The position numbers and the translations under genes are program-made. Under the pieces are notes generated by a model, which did no database searches, had not been told where the DNA came from, and saw only the letters and a list, made by a program, of their open reading frames with translations. Shown in pieces: positions 1-8,136 of a DNA stretch of 64,000 nucleotides. Position 1 is the stretch's first letter; each line of letters opens with the position of its first letter. The stretch covers positions 62,001-126,000 of the forward strand of contig NZ_OW711693.1 in assembly GCF_940670685.1 (NCBI RefSeq), written 5' to 3'. This DNA comes from Anaeropeptidivorans aminofermentans (lineage in GTDB: Bacteria; Bacillota; Clostridia; Lachnospirales; UBA5962).

Positions 1-460
1 CCCGATTGCTGTTTTCGTCGATATGCTCTGCAAGTCTTCCTTTTTTATATGTAAGGCCTGCAAAAACCTGGCTTCCCTTTTGGGAGGATTTTCTTACGTC
101 TTCGGATTCAATGGCCTTCCATGCGTTAAAAAGGACAGTGATTAAGTCTTTTGCTTCCGCCAAGATGCTTACGGCTTCTTCCTTTTTATCAAGAGAAGAT
201 TTAAGCATTGCCTCGGAAATAAGCTTGTTGATATATATGTAAATAGAGGCCATATTGCCGGATATCTCCATGCTCATATCAAGAGAGCCTATGAGGTTTG
301 TGAGAAAGGCTCTTACATTAAGGAGTCTGCTTTTTGCTGTAACCTTATTTTCAGCAGACAAAGCCTTATCCATATCCTCCAGCATAAGCTCATAAGTGAT
401 TATTACAAGCTGTAAAGGCGATGAATTCAATATTCTTGCGGTATAATTTTTATTTTCCAT
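1..460 (-). CDS. fliS: Flagellar export chaperone FliS (3' end beyond the window)
   Basis: The minus-strand frame opens with ATG at 458-460 and runs off the left edge with no stop, giving 153 residues. The N-terminal segment ILNSSPLQLVIITYELM and the later IYIYINKLISEAM match the FliS four-helix chaperone, which binds the C-terminal helix of flagellin in the cytoplasm, prevents premature polymerisation and delivers it to the flagellar export gate. A purine-rich AAAGGGG lies about 14 bases upstream of the ATG. The gene lies 150 bp downstream of the flagellin gene on the same strand, which fits the role. FliS proteins are usually about 125-135 residues, so this one already has a C-terminal extension before it leaves the window. 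Family assignment is from residues seen; function is inferred from the family. Confidence 0.82.
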   Translation of the reverse strand, partial: MENKNYTARILNSSPLQLVIITYELMLEDMDKALSAENKVTAKSRLLNVRAFLTNLIGSLDMSMEISGNMASIYIYINKLISEAMLKSSLDKKEEAVSILAEAKDLITVLFNAWKAIESEDVRKSSQKGSQVFAGLTYKKGRLAEHIDENSNR

Positions 461-610
461 ATTAAAGAATCTGCCCCTTTATATAAGAGCGTATTTAAAA
501 TATAAAGTAATGAGAGCCTTTGCTTTACGCTCATGCCCAATGATATCATTTCCGTGTTACACCATATCCGGCATAGGAAAAGCCTCATCACTCCATAAAC
601 ACTCTTTAAA

Positions 611-2059
611 CTATCGATTGCCTATCAGCTGTAAAACCTGCTGAGGCCTTTGGTTGGCCTGGGCCATAATGGACATGCCTGCTTGTACGGCAATGTTTTT
701 CGCTGTATAATTTGTCATTTCCTTTGCCATATCCGTATCCACAATGCGGCTTAATGCAAGGGAGGTGTTTTCCGTGGTAACGTCTAAGCTTGTTACCGTA
801 TGCTCAAGCCGGTTTTGATAGGCCCCCAGAGACGAACGGTAAAGGGATATCTTGGCGATAGCGCCATCGCATATGGAGATGGAACTTTGCAAATTATCAA
901 GGTTCATATAGCCGTCATCTTTAAGCGCATCAATGCCAAGAGCCTTTGAAGATATTTCAGGAAGTTCTAAAACCATATCCATAAACTGATTTGCCCCTAT
1001 TTGAAGCACAAGATTGCCGAAATCCTTATTTTTAATGGTTGCGGATTGTTCCAGATTTCCTGTTACTGCTCCTGTAATTGGGTCTATATTTTTTCCGCCG
1101 ATAATTGGGTTACCGGAGCTGTTCTTTACGATATTAAGGTCTATGGTAAGCTCCGCAGGGGGGATTGAATTTACGGTTATCTTAAGGCTTTGATAAGAGG
1201 TGCTTGCGGTAATCGATACAGGGTCTCCGTTTTTATCTGTAAGAGATATTCCCGTTATTACAGTCTGGGTTCCAGGCTCGGTTACGGTTTCTAAAATGCT
1301 TGAATCTGCCGTGATAGACGGCGGAAAGCTTACTGTTGAGCGTATGATTACGCTGTCGCCGCTTATTTCTGTTTCATAGCCTAAATTATTAAGATAGCGC
1401 ACGGTTTCGTTCATGGCTGTCGTTTTATCATTTGTTGAATAGGTAAGAGGGACTGAGCCGTCGATAGAAAACGTTGTTCCGGAAATTGAGCCGGCGCTTC
1501 CGAAATCAAGCGCTACTTCTGAAGGAAGCCCTACGTTTTCAATGGTATACTGAAGATTTCCCTGGGGGAAATTTTTGCTGATGGAGCTTATAATAGAGCC
1601 GTCGGAAAATTCTCCGCCGATTGTTTTAAAATCCACCCTTTTATTGGCTCCGAAAAGCCTTAAGGTATTAAATTCCGTTTTGTAGGAAACGTCTTCAATT
1701 TCTGCAATAAGCTGGTTTATTTCATCTTGAACCTTCTGGCGGTCGTCACCCTCATAAGTGCCGTTAGAGGCCTGAACGCTAAGCTCACGCATACGCTGGA
1801 GCATGGCATGAACCTCATTTAGTGCACCGTCCGCCGTTTGAATAAGGGATATTCCGTCCATGGAATTCCTGCTTGCCATTTCAAGGCCTGCAATCTGCAT
1901 GCGCATTTTGTTGGATATGGCAAGACCCGAGGCGTCGTCCTTGGCTGAAGAAATGCTTACCCCTGAAGAAAGCTTCTGCATGGAGGCGGAAAGTTTCCTG
2001 TCTGAACTTTTGATGGAGTTGTACGCCCTTAAAGCAGGGATATTTGTATTAATTCTCAT
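611..2059 (-). CDS. fliC: Flagellin
   Basis: The product is a 482-residue filament subunit. The conserved N-terminal coiled coil begins MRINTNIPALRAYNSI and continues through KLSSGVSISSAKDDASGLAI to about residue 140. The conserved C-terminal coiled coil runs from about 375 (LDNLQSSISICDGAIAKI) to the end (NQRPQQVLQLIGNR). The central 230 residues are rich in Ser, Thr, Gly and Ile and lack recognisable domains, as expected for the surface-exposed variable region. The protein is exported through the flagellar type III apparatus without a cleaved signal. Its ATG overlaps the 3' end of the preceding large gene by 11 bp, so the two are probably co-transcribed and translationally coupled. No clear hairpin terminator separates it from fliS. 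Confidence 0.95.
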   Translation of the reverse strand: MRINTNIPALRAYNSIKSSDRKLSASMQKLSSGVSISSAKDDASGLAISNKMRMQIAGLEMASRNSMDGISLIQTADGALNEVHAMLQRMRELSVQASNGTYEGDDRQKVQDEINQLIAEIEDVSYKTEFNTLRLFGANKRVDFKTIGGEFSDGSIISSISKNFPQGNLQYTIENVGLPSEVALDFGSAGSISGTTFSIDGSVPLTYSTNDKTTAMNETVRYLNNLGYETEISGDSVIIRSTVSFPPSITADSSILETVTEPGTQTVITGISLTDKNGDPVSITASTSYQSLKITVNSIPPAELTIDLNIVKNSSGNPIIGGKNIDPITGAVTGNLEQSATIKNKDFGNLVLQIGANQFMDMVLELPEISSKALGIDALKDDGYMNLDNLQSSISICDGAIAKISLYRSSLGAYQNRLEHTVTSLDVTTENTSLALSRIVDTDMAKEMTNYTAKNIAVQAGMSIMAQANQRPQQVLQLIGNR

Positions 2060-5000
2060 TTTGCACCTCGTTTTTCATAAAATTTTCTGCGTAACCTGTA
2101 TATTTGGCTATTTTTGAGCCAAGCTCAATGATATTTTTTCTGTCGGGTCTCATGATTGCCTTATGCCCTCTGTTGGGGGAGGCCTTCTCGTCATTAATAC
2201 TATCGACATGAAAGCCCGCTTCATTAATAAAGGATATGAGCTTGTCATAGGTGTTTTTAATTTCTGGGTTTCCGTCTATATTTATTTTAAGGCTGTCACG
2301 CAAGGCTTCTATGGAAAAGTCCAATTTACCGAAGGCAGTTTTAAGGTCTGCGGAGATGTTTATATTTTCCCCTTTAAAGGAGCTTTGAGCAATGCGGATA
2401 TTTAAGTCCCTGATTTCACCGTTTATTTTAACAGGGATATAATAGCTTTTATCCCCTTCTGAAAGGCTTCCTTGCAGGCGGATAATCCTTTGAGAGAGGC
2501 CTATTTTTTGAAGGCGGTCTATAGGCCGTTCTTCCGAAAGGGCAGCTTCCGAAAGGGCGTTATCTATGTTTTTGTATAGGTCCTTTATATCCGCATCTTC
2601 TTTATAAAAATCATCTTCGGGAAGAGCATCTTTGATGATTTCTATTTCCTCTGCTATATCTTTAATTTCGTCGGAGAAGGATTTTTCGCCTTTCATAATA
2701 TGCTTATACAGCCCTATATTTGAAAGAGTAAGAGGAATACCGCTTCTCATCAGAGCGCTTAATGTTTCAGGGCTTTCGGATAAAAGAGCCTTTGCCCTTT
2801 CGTAGGCAAGCTTTACTTCTTCCGTGCTTTGGTTAATGAGCATATCCCCGTCTTCTATTTGATTTAAAAGAGTATCCAAGGGAATGTTTTCATAATTTTC
2901 TTTCGCTGTAAGGTTTAAAACATCTCTGGAGCTTAAATGATAAGCTTCTTTGGATAAAGCTTCCGTATAAACGGCTTTATTAAGTTCAAATGTTCCGGCG
3001 GAAGAATCTTCTTTAAACACGGTTTCCGCTCTTTCGATATTTGCTTTATTAAAGGCCTGATAAGTGTTGTCGAGGATTTGGCGGATTGTTTCTTCGGTTT
3101 TAAAGCCCTCTAAAAAGCCTGTGGCATCATCTATTTTTATATCGGAAAGGCTTCTTTGGCCTTTGGTCTTTCTGTAATAGTCGGAAGCGTCCAAAAGGTT
3201 TCCAAGGGTAGGTGAATGGCCTGATTTCAAGCTTATGCCTATGGCAGCAGCGCCGTATCGTTCTATTTGATTCAAGGTTCTGTAAAAGCTGATGACGGCT
3301 TTGCGGTTATTTTCATTTAAAAGACCCTTTTCGTCCATGGCCATTATTTTTTCCGCGATAGCTTCTCTTGAAAGGCTCTTTAGGCCTTCCTTTTTGTCTA
3401 AGTATTCTATGATGTCATCTACATGCATATCCAAAGGATTATGACCGTCACCGATGAGTTCTGCCGCTGTTTCAGGGTTCAGCTTTTTATGAATATACTC
3501 CAGCTTATAATCAATGATTTTTACTTGAAGGAGATTTTCTTCATTTATTTCCACGGCGGACCTTGACAAAATTTCAGCCGCCCGAATGTTTTCTTCTGTA
3601 TCTTGGATATCAAGGGCTTTAAGAAGGTCCGGTATCTTTTCCGAAACCTTATGAAAACCATCGCCGTATTTTGCGTTAGGGACCGATTGGGCCTCTAGGC
3701 CTTCCATGATTCTTGAAGCCTTTAAAGAAGCTGAAATTCCTTTTAAAGTAAAGGGAATTTCCTTATTTAATATATCGGCGGAAAGGGCAGCCCTGTCGAA
3801 ATGAATGGCATTGCCTGAATTTATGGTTTCCGTAAGCAAACGGATATTTGCTTGGTTGGCAGGGGCCTCGGCTTCTAAAAGCTTCTGCCCGTAAACTTGA
3901 TTTTCTGCCTTGCGGATATTTTCCAAGGCTTTTGAAAGGGGCATGGTATCAATGCTGATGCCCTTTGTATAAAGATTGTAGGAAATTTCCGACGTAAGCT
4001 TTAGCTGTATTTCCATTAACTTGAGCTTTAAATCTTCTGAAGGGGAAATATCCCCGTTACCGTAAGTACCGGATAAGGCAAGCCCCCTTAAATTAAAAAG
4101 GGTAAGAGGAATATTCAGCCTTTCGGCTTCCGCAAGGGTATGGTTGTTTATTTTATCAAGACTTTCGGAAATTTCAGCGTAAGCTTCTTTTAAGCCTTGA
4201 TTATGCAGGCTATCAGGGCTTATGAAGGCCTCTTGGGGCTTTAGATTGCTTTTTATGGCTTCACAGGCCTTCTGGGCTATCTTTGAGGAAGGGATATCCT
4301 TTAAATTTGTATAAAAATCGTAAAGAGCTATGTTCTCCTTTGTGATGGGGATTTCATTGCCTGAAAAGGCTTTGGCCTTCATTAAATTTTCATTGGTAAG
4401 ATTTATGCCTTCCTTTTCAAAGTGCTTTAAAACTTCTTTTTCGATGCTTTTCCAATCGTTTTCGGCTATTTCCTTAGGCTCGGCATTGGAGAAGTTCTTT
4501 TCGTACAGGTCGTTGATATTTACAGGGGCTTCCATTTTTAAAAGGGGAAGAACGGCTCCTTTTGAAAGTTCCTTAGAGCCTTCAAATAAATCCACAGCCT
4601 TTTTAATTTTATCCATATTTTTATCCGTAATAGGAAGATTGTTTTCATAAAGGATTTTTGCGTATTGAAGCTCCTCTTCCGTCCTATTTTGGTATTTGGA
4701 AAGGTCTTTTTCGTAAATTGCCATAGCCTTTCCAAAATCCTCGGGGTTAGGGGAAGTATCCTGAACTTCCTTTATGACATTTTGAACCATTGTAAGGTCA
4801 ATATCCTGGATGGAAACACCGCTTGCCAAAAGCTCGTTCATAGCGGCAAGGTTCATATTGGCGTTTGCCCCGGAAAGCTTTGCTTTAAGCCTTTTGACGG
4901 CAAGCTCTTCTTCAAAGCTCATAGGCTCTGTGTATTCGGCGGGGGATTTTACCTCAAATATATTTTCTTCTTTTATAAGACCGTTTTGCTTAAAAAGCTC

Positions 5001-5318
5001 TTTAATATCTAAAGTAGGCATTTCTTTACTGCCCAAATTGGCGGCATCTGCCGAAAGATTTTCTATAAGCTTAAGGGCATTTTCTCCTTTTTCGCTTTTC
5101 ACTGTCTGGAATCTTAAAATATCGCCTTTTTTAACCCCCATAAGATTGCCCAGAACCGTAAATTCCTTATGGTTTTTCGTAATGAAGGTAAGCCTATTAT
5201 CCTTGACATCCGTAATTTTTGCATCAATAAACGCGCCTTCTGCAAAAAGGGATTCTTTTTTGCTGTCAGGCCCATATGTTTTTACCGTATTTTGATTTAT
5301 ATAAGAAACATTATTCAT
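2049..5318 (-). CDS. Large flagellar-locus protein, DUF6240-like with FliK-like C-terminal region
   Basis: This 1089-residue acidic, Lys/Glu/Leu-rich protein has no signal peptide or membrane segment. The N-terminal 90 residues look like a small beta domain (FIDAKITDVKDNRLTFITKN). The middle is built from repeating helical units with the recurring pattern SGIPLTLSNI / NIPLTLFNLRG / GNEIPITKENIALY, roughly every 60-100 residues. The last 150 residues (YYIPVKINGEIRDLNIRI, then INIDGNPEIKNTYDKLISFI) resemble the C-terminal domain of hook-length control proteins. It lies directly upstream of flagellin with an 11-bp overlap and appears to be the first gene of that transcript. I infer a flagellar assembly or hook/filament length role. 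The DUF6240 label is from memory of similar Clostridia proteins and needs a profile search. Confidence 0.6.
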   Translation of the reverse strand: MNNVSYINQNTVKTYGPDSKKESLFAEGAFIDAKITDVKDNRLTFITKNHKEFTVLGNLMGVKKGDILRFQTVKSEKGENALKLIENLSADAANLGSKEMPTLDIKELFKQNGLIKEENIFEVKSPAEYTEPMSFEEELAVKRLKAKLSGANANMNLAAMNELLASGVSIQDIDLTMVQNVIKEVQDTSPNPEDFGKAMAIYEKDLSKYQNRTEEELQYAKILYENNLPITDKNMDKIKKAVDLFEGSKELSKGAVLPLLKMEAPVNINDLYEKNFSNAEPKEIAENDWKSIEKEVLKHFEKEGINLTNENLMKAKAFSGNEIPITKENIALYDFYTNLKDIPSSKIAQKACEAIKSNLKPQEAFISPDSLHNQGLKEAYAEISESLDKINNHTLAEAERLNIPLTLFNLRGLALSGTYGNGDISPSEDLKLKLMEIQLKLTSEISYNLYTKGISIDTMPLSKALENIRKAENQVYGQKLLEAEAPANQANIRLLTETINSGNAIHFDRAALSADILNKEIPFTLKGISASLKASRIMEGLEAQSVPNAKYGDGFHKVSEKIPDLLKALDIQDTEENIRAAEILSRSAVEINEENLLQVKIIDYKLEYIHKKLNPETAAELIGDGHNPLDMHVDDIIEYLDKKEGLKSLSREAIAEKIMAMDEKGLLNENNRKAVISFYRTLNQIERYGAAAIGISLKSGHSPTLGNLLDASDYYRKTKGQRSLSDIKIDDATGFLEGFKTEETIRQILDNTYQAFNKANIERAETVFKEDSSAGTFELNKAVYTEALSKEAYHLSSRDVLNLTAKENYENIPLDTLLNQIEDGDMLINQSTEEVKLAYERAKALLSESPETLSALMRSGIPLTLSNIGLYKHIMKGEKSFSDEIKDIAEEIEIIKDALPEDDFYKEDADIKDLYKNIDNALSEAALSEERPIDRLQKIGLSQRIIRLQGSLSEGDKSYYIPVKINGEIRDLNIRIAQSSFKGENINISADLKTAFGKLDFSIEALRDSLKINIDGNPEIKNTYDKLISFINEAGFHVDSINDEKASPNRGHKAIMRPDRKNIIELGSKIAKYTGYAENFMKNEVQNEN

Positions 5319-5401
5319 AGAATCACCGTTTATATTTAAAGTACGAGAAATAGGGCTGTTAATTGTTTTTACTTATACACCAAATTTAGTGTACATTAAT
5401 T

Positions 5402-5429
5402 TTATCGGTTAAAATTATAAACTTAATTA
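5402..5429 (-). promoter_or_regulatory. Candidate sigma-D (sigma-28) promoter for the flagellin operon
   Basis: Read on the minus strand, TAAT, 16 bases and ACCGATAA lie about 85-110 bp upstream of the 1089-residue gene. The motor-gene sigma factor of Bacillota recognises TAAA, about 15 bases and GCCGATAA. The match is close in sequence and spacing, and the position suits a flagellin operon. Not verified experimentally. Confidence 0.5.
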
Positions 5430-5508
5430 GATATAAAAAACCTCATATTTTATGAACATGAAAATAAGCTTTCTGTCAATATAATTTATATTAGAGCAGC
5501 TTATGGCT

Positions 5509-5613
5509 TATAGTAAATTTGCTTTTCTTCGCAGCAAATAACAGGCTCCGATAAGGCTTAAAATCAAGGAAAAGCAAATTTACGACACTGCTGTTTTACT
5601 TTTATTCGAGTAT
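5509..5613 (+). repeat. Family A MITE-like repeat, copy A1
   Basis: A non-coding unit of about 105 bp starts TATAGTAAATTTGC and ends with TTTTATTCGAGTAT. It contains a 15-bp perfect inverted repeat (5513-5527 with 5569-5583, GTAAATTTGCTTTTC). Two more copies occur at 11919-12020 and 61514-61618, the latter two in opposite orientation to this one. It shares its TATAGTAAATTT terminus with families B and C. Confidence 0.8.
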
Positions 5614-5625
5614 ACGAACTTCTTT

Positions 5626-5654
5626 TTGAGTTTGTAAGCAATATAAGATATACT
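5626..5654 (+). promoter_or_regulatory. Sigma-A type promoter for the transaminase gene
   Basis: TTGAGT at 5626-5631 and TATACT at 5649-5654 are separated by 17 bp. This places the start of transcription near 5661, about 35 bases before the ATG of the D-amino acid transaminase gene, whose ribosome site is at 5682-5688. Confidence 0.6.
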
Positions 5655-5694
5655 GATATAAAAGGGCGTATTGCCCTATATTAGGAGGGTATAT

Positions 5695-6540
5695 ATGAAA
5701 GATATCGCTTATTACAACGGAAAAATAGGGCCTATTGAAGAAATGACCGTACCCATGAACGACAGAGGGTGCTATTTCGGCGACGGCGTATATGATGCAA
5801 CCTGCGGAAGAAACGGCATACCCTATGCTTTAGATGCCCATGTAGAAAGGTTTTTCAACAGTGCGGGCCTTGCCCGGATAAAGCTTGAAGTTTCCAGGGA
5901 AGAGCTTAAAAGCCTATTATTGGAGCTTGCGGGAAAAGTAGAAACCGACGGGAATATTATGGTTTACTGGCAGGCCACAAGGGGAACGGCTATGAGACGC
6001 CATGGCTTTCCCGATGGAAAATCCAATTTATGGGCATATATAGTGCCCCATGAACTGGGAGACATGAAAAAGGGCATCAAGCTTAAAACCGTAGAGGATA
6101 CGAGGTTTTTCCACTGTAATATAAAGACCCTTAATTTACTGCCCAATGTTTTAGCCCAGCAAAAGGCAGAGGAAAGCGGGGCGGATATCGCCTTATTCCA
6201 CAGAGGGGAAAGGGTTACGGAATGCGCCCACAGCAATATATCCATAATAAAGGATAAGATACTTAAAACCGCCCCTGCCGACAATCTGATACTGCCCGGC
6301 ATCGCAAGAGCCCATCTGATTAAAAAGTGCAAGAGCTTTGATATTCCCGTAGATGAAACGGCATTTACGTTAAAAGAGCTTATGGAAGCCGATGAAATCA
6401 TAATCACCAATTCAAGCACCTTCTGCGGAAGGGCAGTCGAAGTAGACGGGATAAAAGCAGGGGGAAGAGAAAGCGGGATAATAGAAAGGCTCCAAAAAGC
6501 TTTAATGGAGGATTATTTGGAGGAAACAAAGGCTAAGTAA
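5695..6540 (+). CDS. dat: D-amino acid transaminase (class IV PLP enzyme)
   Basis: The product has 281 residues, the usual length of bacterial D-amino acid aminotransferases. These enzymes move an amino group between D-alanine and 2-oxoglutarate, supplying D-glutamate for peptidoglycan. N-terminal YYNGKIGPIEEMTVPMNDRG and FGDGVYDAT are typical. The PLP-binding lysine is expected in FFHCNIKTLNLLPNVLAQQ, and EDTRFFH with GERVTECAHSNISI and LPGIAR complete the fold-IV active site. An upstream in-frame ATG exists at 5671, but ATG 5695 has the ribosome site TAGGAGGG at the right spacing and matches the start of homologues, so I chose it. The stop codon lies within the terminal motif of a family B repeat. 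The gene has its own promoter and no operon partner is evident. Confidence 0.92.
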   Translation: MKDIAYYNGKIGPIEEMTVPMNDRGCYFGDGVYDATCGRNGIPYALDAHVERFFNSAGLARIKLEVSREELKSLLLELAGKVETDGNIMVYWQATRGTAMRRHGFPDGKSNLWAYIVPHELGDMKKGIKLKTVEDTRFFHCNIKTLNLLPNVLAQQKAEESGADIALFHRGERVTECAHSNISIIKDKILKTAPADNLILPGIARAHLIKKCKSFDIPVDETAFTLKELMEADEIIITNSSTFCGRAVEVDGIKAGGRESGIIERLQKALMEDYLEETKAK

Positions 6541-6670
6541 ATTTTTTAATAAAGAAGGAATAAATGCCTATTTACAGTAGCCTTAAAAATACGAGCTTCC
6601 TTCGGAAACAGTACATTTTTTGGTAATGTAAATATACAGTTTTATTCTGTTTTATTTTAAATTTACGATA
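6535..6670. repeat. Family B MITE-like repeat, degenerate copy B4
   Basis: The stretch starts AAGTAAATTTTTTAATAAAG and ends TTTTAAATTTACGATA. Its middle carries the family B core (ACGAGCTTCCTTCGGAAACA followed by GTACATTTTT). Its left terminal motif supplies the TAA stop codon of the transaminase gene. It is more diverged than B1-B3. Confidence 0.65.
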
Positions 6671-6703
6671 AGGAATTTCCTCTTTATGGAAAGGAAAGAA
6701 CCT

Positions 6704-7636
6704 ATGATTGAAAAAATGCGTAAGGAGCTTTACGATATTTCCGCAAAGCTCGAACGGAAGAAGAAAATAAGCCACATGCTTCAAGACCTTTACGAAAAAG
6801 AGAAGAAAATTTCCCAAAAGGCAGATACCTTAAAAAAAGAGCTGATGAAAGAAGAAGGGGATGTGGAAAGGCTTGAAAAGACCACCCCAACTTCCCTTTT
6901 ATATTCTTTTATGGGAAAGAAAGAAGATAAGCTTAGCAAAGAGCAGAAAGAGGTCTATGCAGCTAAATTAAAATATGACGGGGCCCTTATCCAGCTTGAT
7001 GATTTAAGGGCAAATATAGCTGCCCTTAATGAAGAACTAAAGGGTCTTTCCGCATGCGAAGAGGAATATGAAAGAGTTTTTGAAGGCCTTAAAGCGCTTT
7101 TGAAAAAAGAATCCTCTTATGGTGAAGCATTATGTACCCTTGACCAAAAGTACAGCGAAGCCATGGGTCTTTTGAAAGAAATAGAGGAAGCCTACATCGC
7201 AGGGGAAAAGGCAAAAGAACAGATTGCATACCTTGAAGAAAGCCTTAACAGTGCCGAGGGCTGGGGGGTATTCGACCTTTTAGGAGGCGGCTTTATTTCC
7301 GATATGGTAAAGCACTCTCATCTTGATGAGGCTCAGGAAACAGCAACTTATGTTCAGGTGCTTTTGAACAGGTTCCATACGGAGCTTGTGGATGTTTCTG
7401 TAAATAAAGATGTGGGCGATATTCAGATAGACGGATTTCTTAAGTTTGCGGATTTCTTCTGGGACGGAATATTTTCAGACTGGTATGTTCTTTCCTCTAT
7501 CCAGTCTTCCAAGGAAAACATAAGGCAAATAAGATTACAGGTGGAAGAGGCCCTTTCTGCTTTGTATTCTGCGGAGGATAACTGTATCGGTAAAATTAGG
7601 GAAATCGAAAAAGAGATTGCGGATATAATTTTATAA
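6704..7636 (+). CDS. Coiled-coil protein of unknown function
   Basis: I do not recognise this protein of 310 residues (316 if the ATG at 6686 is used). It is almost entirely helical and charged, with two long coiled-coil stretches (about residues 1-130 and 130-190). A short Gly/aromatic insert follows (GWGVFDLLGGGFISDMVKHS), then a helical C-terminal part including FADFFWDGIFSDWYVLSSI. There is no signal peptide or transmembrane helix, so it is probably cytoplasmic. ATG 6704 is preceded by AAGGAAAG at good spacing; ATG 6686 has a weaker AAGGA. It stands alone between a family B repeat and a strong terminator. The hydrophobic hairpin-like GGGF segment could contact membrane or partners, but this is speculation. 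Confidence 0.7.
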   Translation: MIEKMRKELYDISAKLERKKKISHMLQDLYEKEKKISQKADTLKKELMKEEGDVERLEKTTPTSLLYSFMGKKEDKLSKEQKEVYAAKLKYDGALIQLDDLRANIAALNEELKGLSACEEEYERVFEGLKALLKKESSYGEALCTLDQKYSEAMGLLKEIEEAYIAGEKAKEQIAYLEESLNSAEGWGVFDLLGGGFISDMVKHSHLDEAQETATYVQVLLNRFHTELVDVSVNKDVGDIQIDGFLKFADFFWDGIFSDWYVLSSIQSSKENIRQIRLQVEEALSALYSAEDNCIGKIREIEKEIADIIL

Positions 7637-7645
7637 ATTAAACTT

Positions 7646-7690
7646 GGCTCAAAACCTTAGGCATAAAGGCTTTGAGCCTTTTATTTTCTT
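7646..7690 (+). terminator. Rho-independent terminator
   Basis: GGCTCAAAACC (7646-7656) pairs with GGCTTTGAGCC (7668-7678) and is followed by TTTTATTTTCTT. It ends the coiled-coil gene and insulates the BlaI-type operon promoter just downstream. Confidence 0.85.
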
Positions 7691-7691
7691 A

Positions 7692-7742
7692 TTGACAGAT
7701 GTTGACTAATGTGTTAGTCTAAATTTGACTAATACATTAGTC
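7692..7742 (+). promoter_or_regulatory. Promoter with two BlaI/MecI-type operators
   Basis: TTGACA at 7692-7697 and TAGTCT at 7715-7720 form a promoter with 17-bp spacing. Two 16-bp dyads follow each other: GACTAATGTGTTAGTC (7704-7719), which covers the -10 region, and GACTAATACATTAGTC (7727-7742). Their centres are 23 bp apart, about two helical turns. BlaI/MecI repressors bind such dyads as dimers, so the operon is almost certainly autoregulated. Confidence 0.85.
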
Positions 7743-7764
7743 AAATCGTTTCAGGAGGTGCAAT

Positions 7765-8136
7765 ATGAAAATACCCAAGGTTACCGACGGAGAATTGGCA
7801 GTTTTAGATATCTTATGGGAAAAAGGGGATATGAATGCCTCGGATATGGTGAAAGAGCTGAAGGAAAAAAAGGACTGGAACAGAAACACAACATACACCT
7901 TTATAAACCGCCTTGTAAATAAAGGCATCGTAGAAAGAAGCGAACCGAATTTTCTATGCAGAACCCTCTACGACCGGCAGGAAGTAGGTCTTTCCGAAAC
8001 AAAGGGTTTTGTCGAGAAGATGTTTCAGGGCTCTTTCGACGGCCTTGTTTCGGCTTTTATTTCAAGCGATGAAATAAGCACAGAAGATATTCGCAAAATA
8101 GAAGAAATCATACGGCGGAAAAAGGAGGGGAAATAA
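7765..8136 (+). CDS. BlaI/MecI/CopY-family transcriptional repressor
   Basis: A 123-residue winged-helix repressor. IPKVTDGELAVLDILWEKGD, MVKELKEKKDWNRNTTYTFI and NRLVNKGIVERSE are the family's DNA-binding domain; the C-terminal third is the dimerisation helix that the cognate protease inactivates. The ATG at 7765 follows AGGAGGTG. Its operators lie immediately upstream (7704-7742). The stop codon TAA overlaps the ATG of the membrane protease gene (TAATG at 8134-8138), so the two are translated as a pair. The family controls beta-lactamase or PBP2a genes, or other cell-envelope genes. No such target lies next door, so the regulon is unknown. Confidence 0.93.
   Translation: MKIPKVTDGELAVLDILWEKGDMNASDMVKELKEKKDWNRNTTYTFINRLVNKGIVERSEPNFLCRTLYDRQEVGLSETKGFVEKMFQGSFDGLVSAFISSDEISTEDIRKIEEIIRRKKEGK

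Noticed and set aside
6-242. Plus-strand open frame at the left edge
   Set aside because: It is the antisense of fliS, whose frame has family motifs and a ribosome site.
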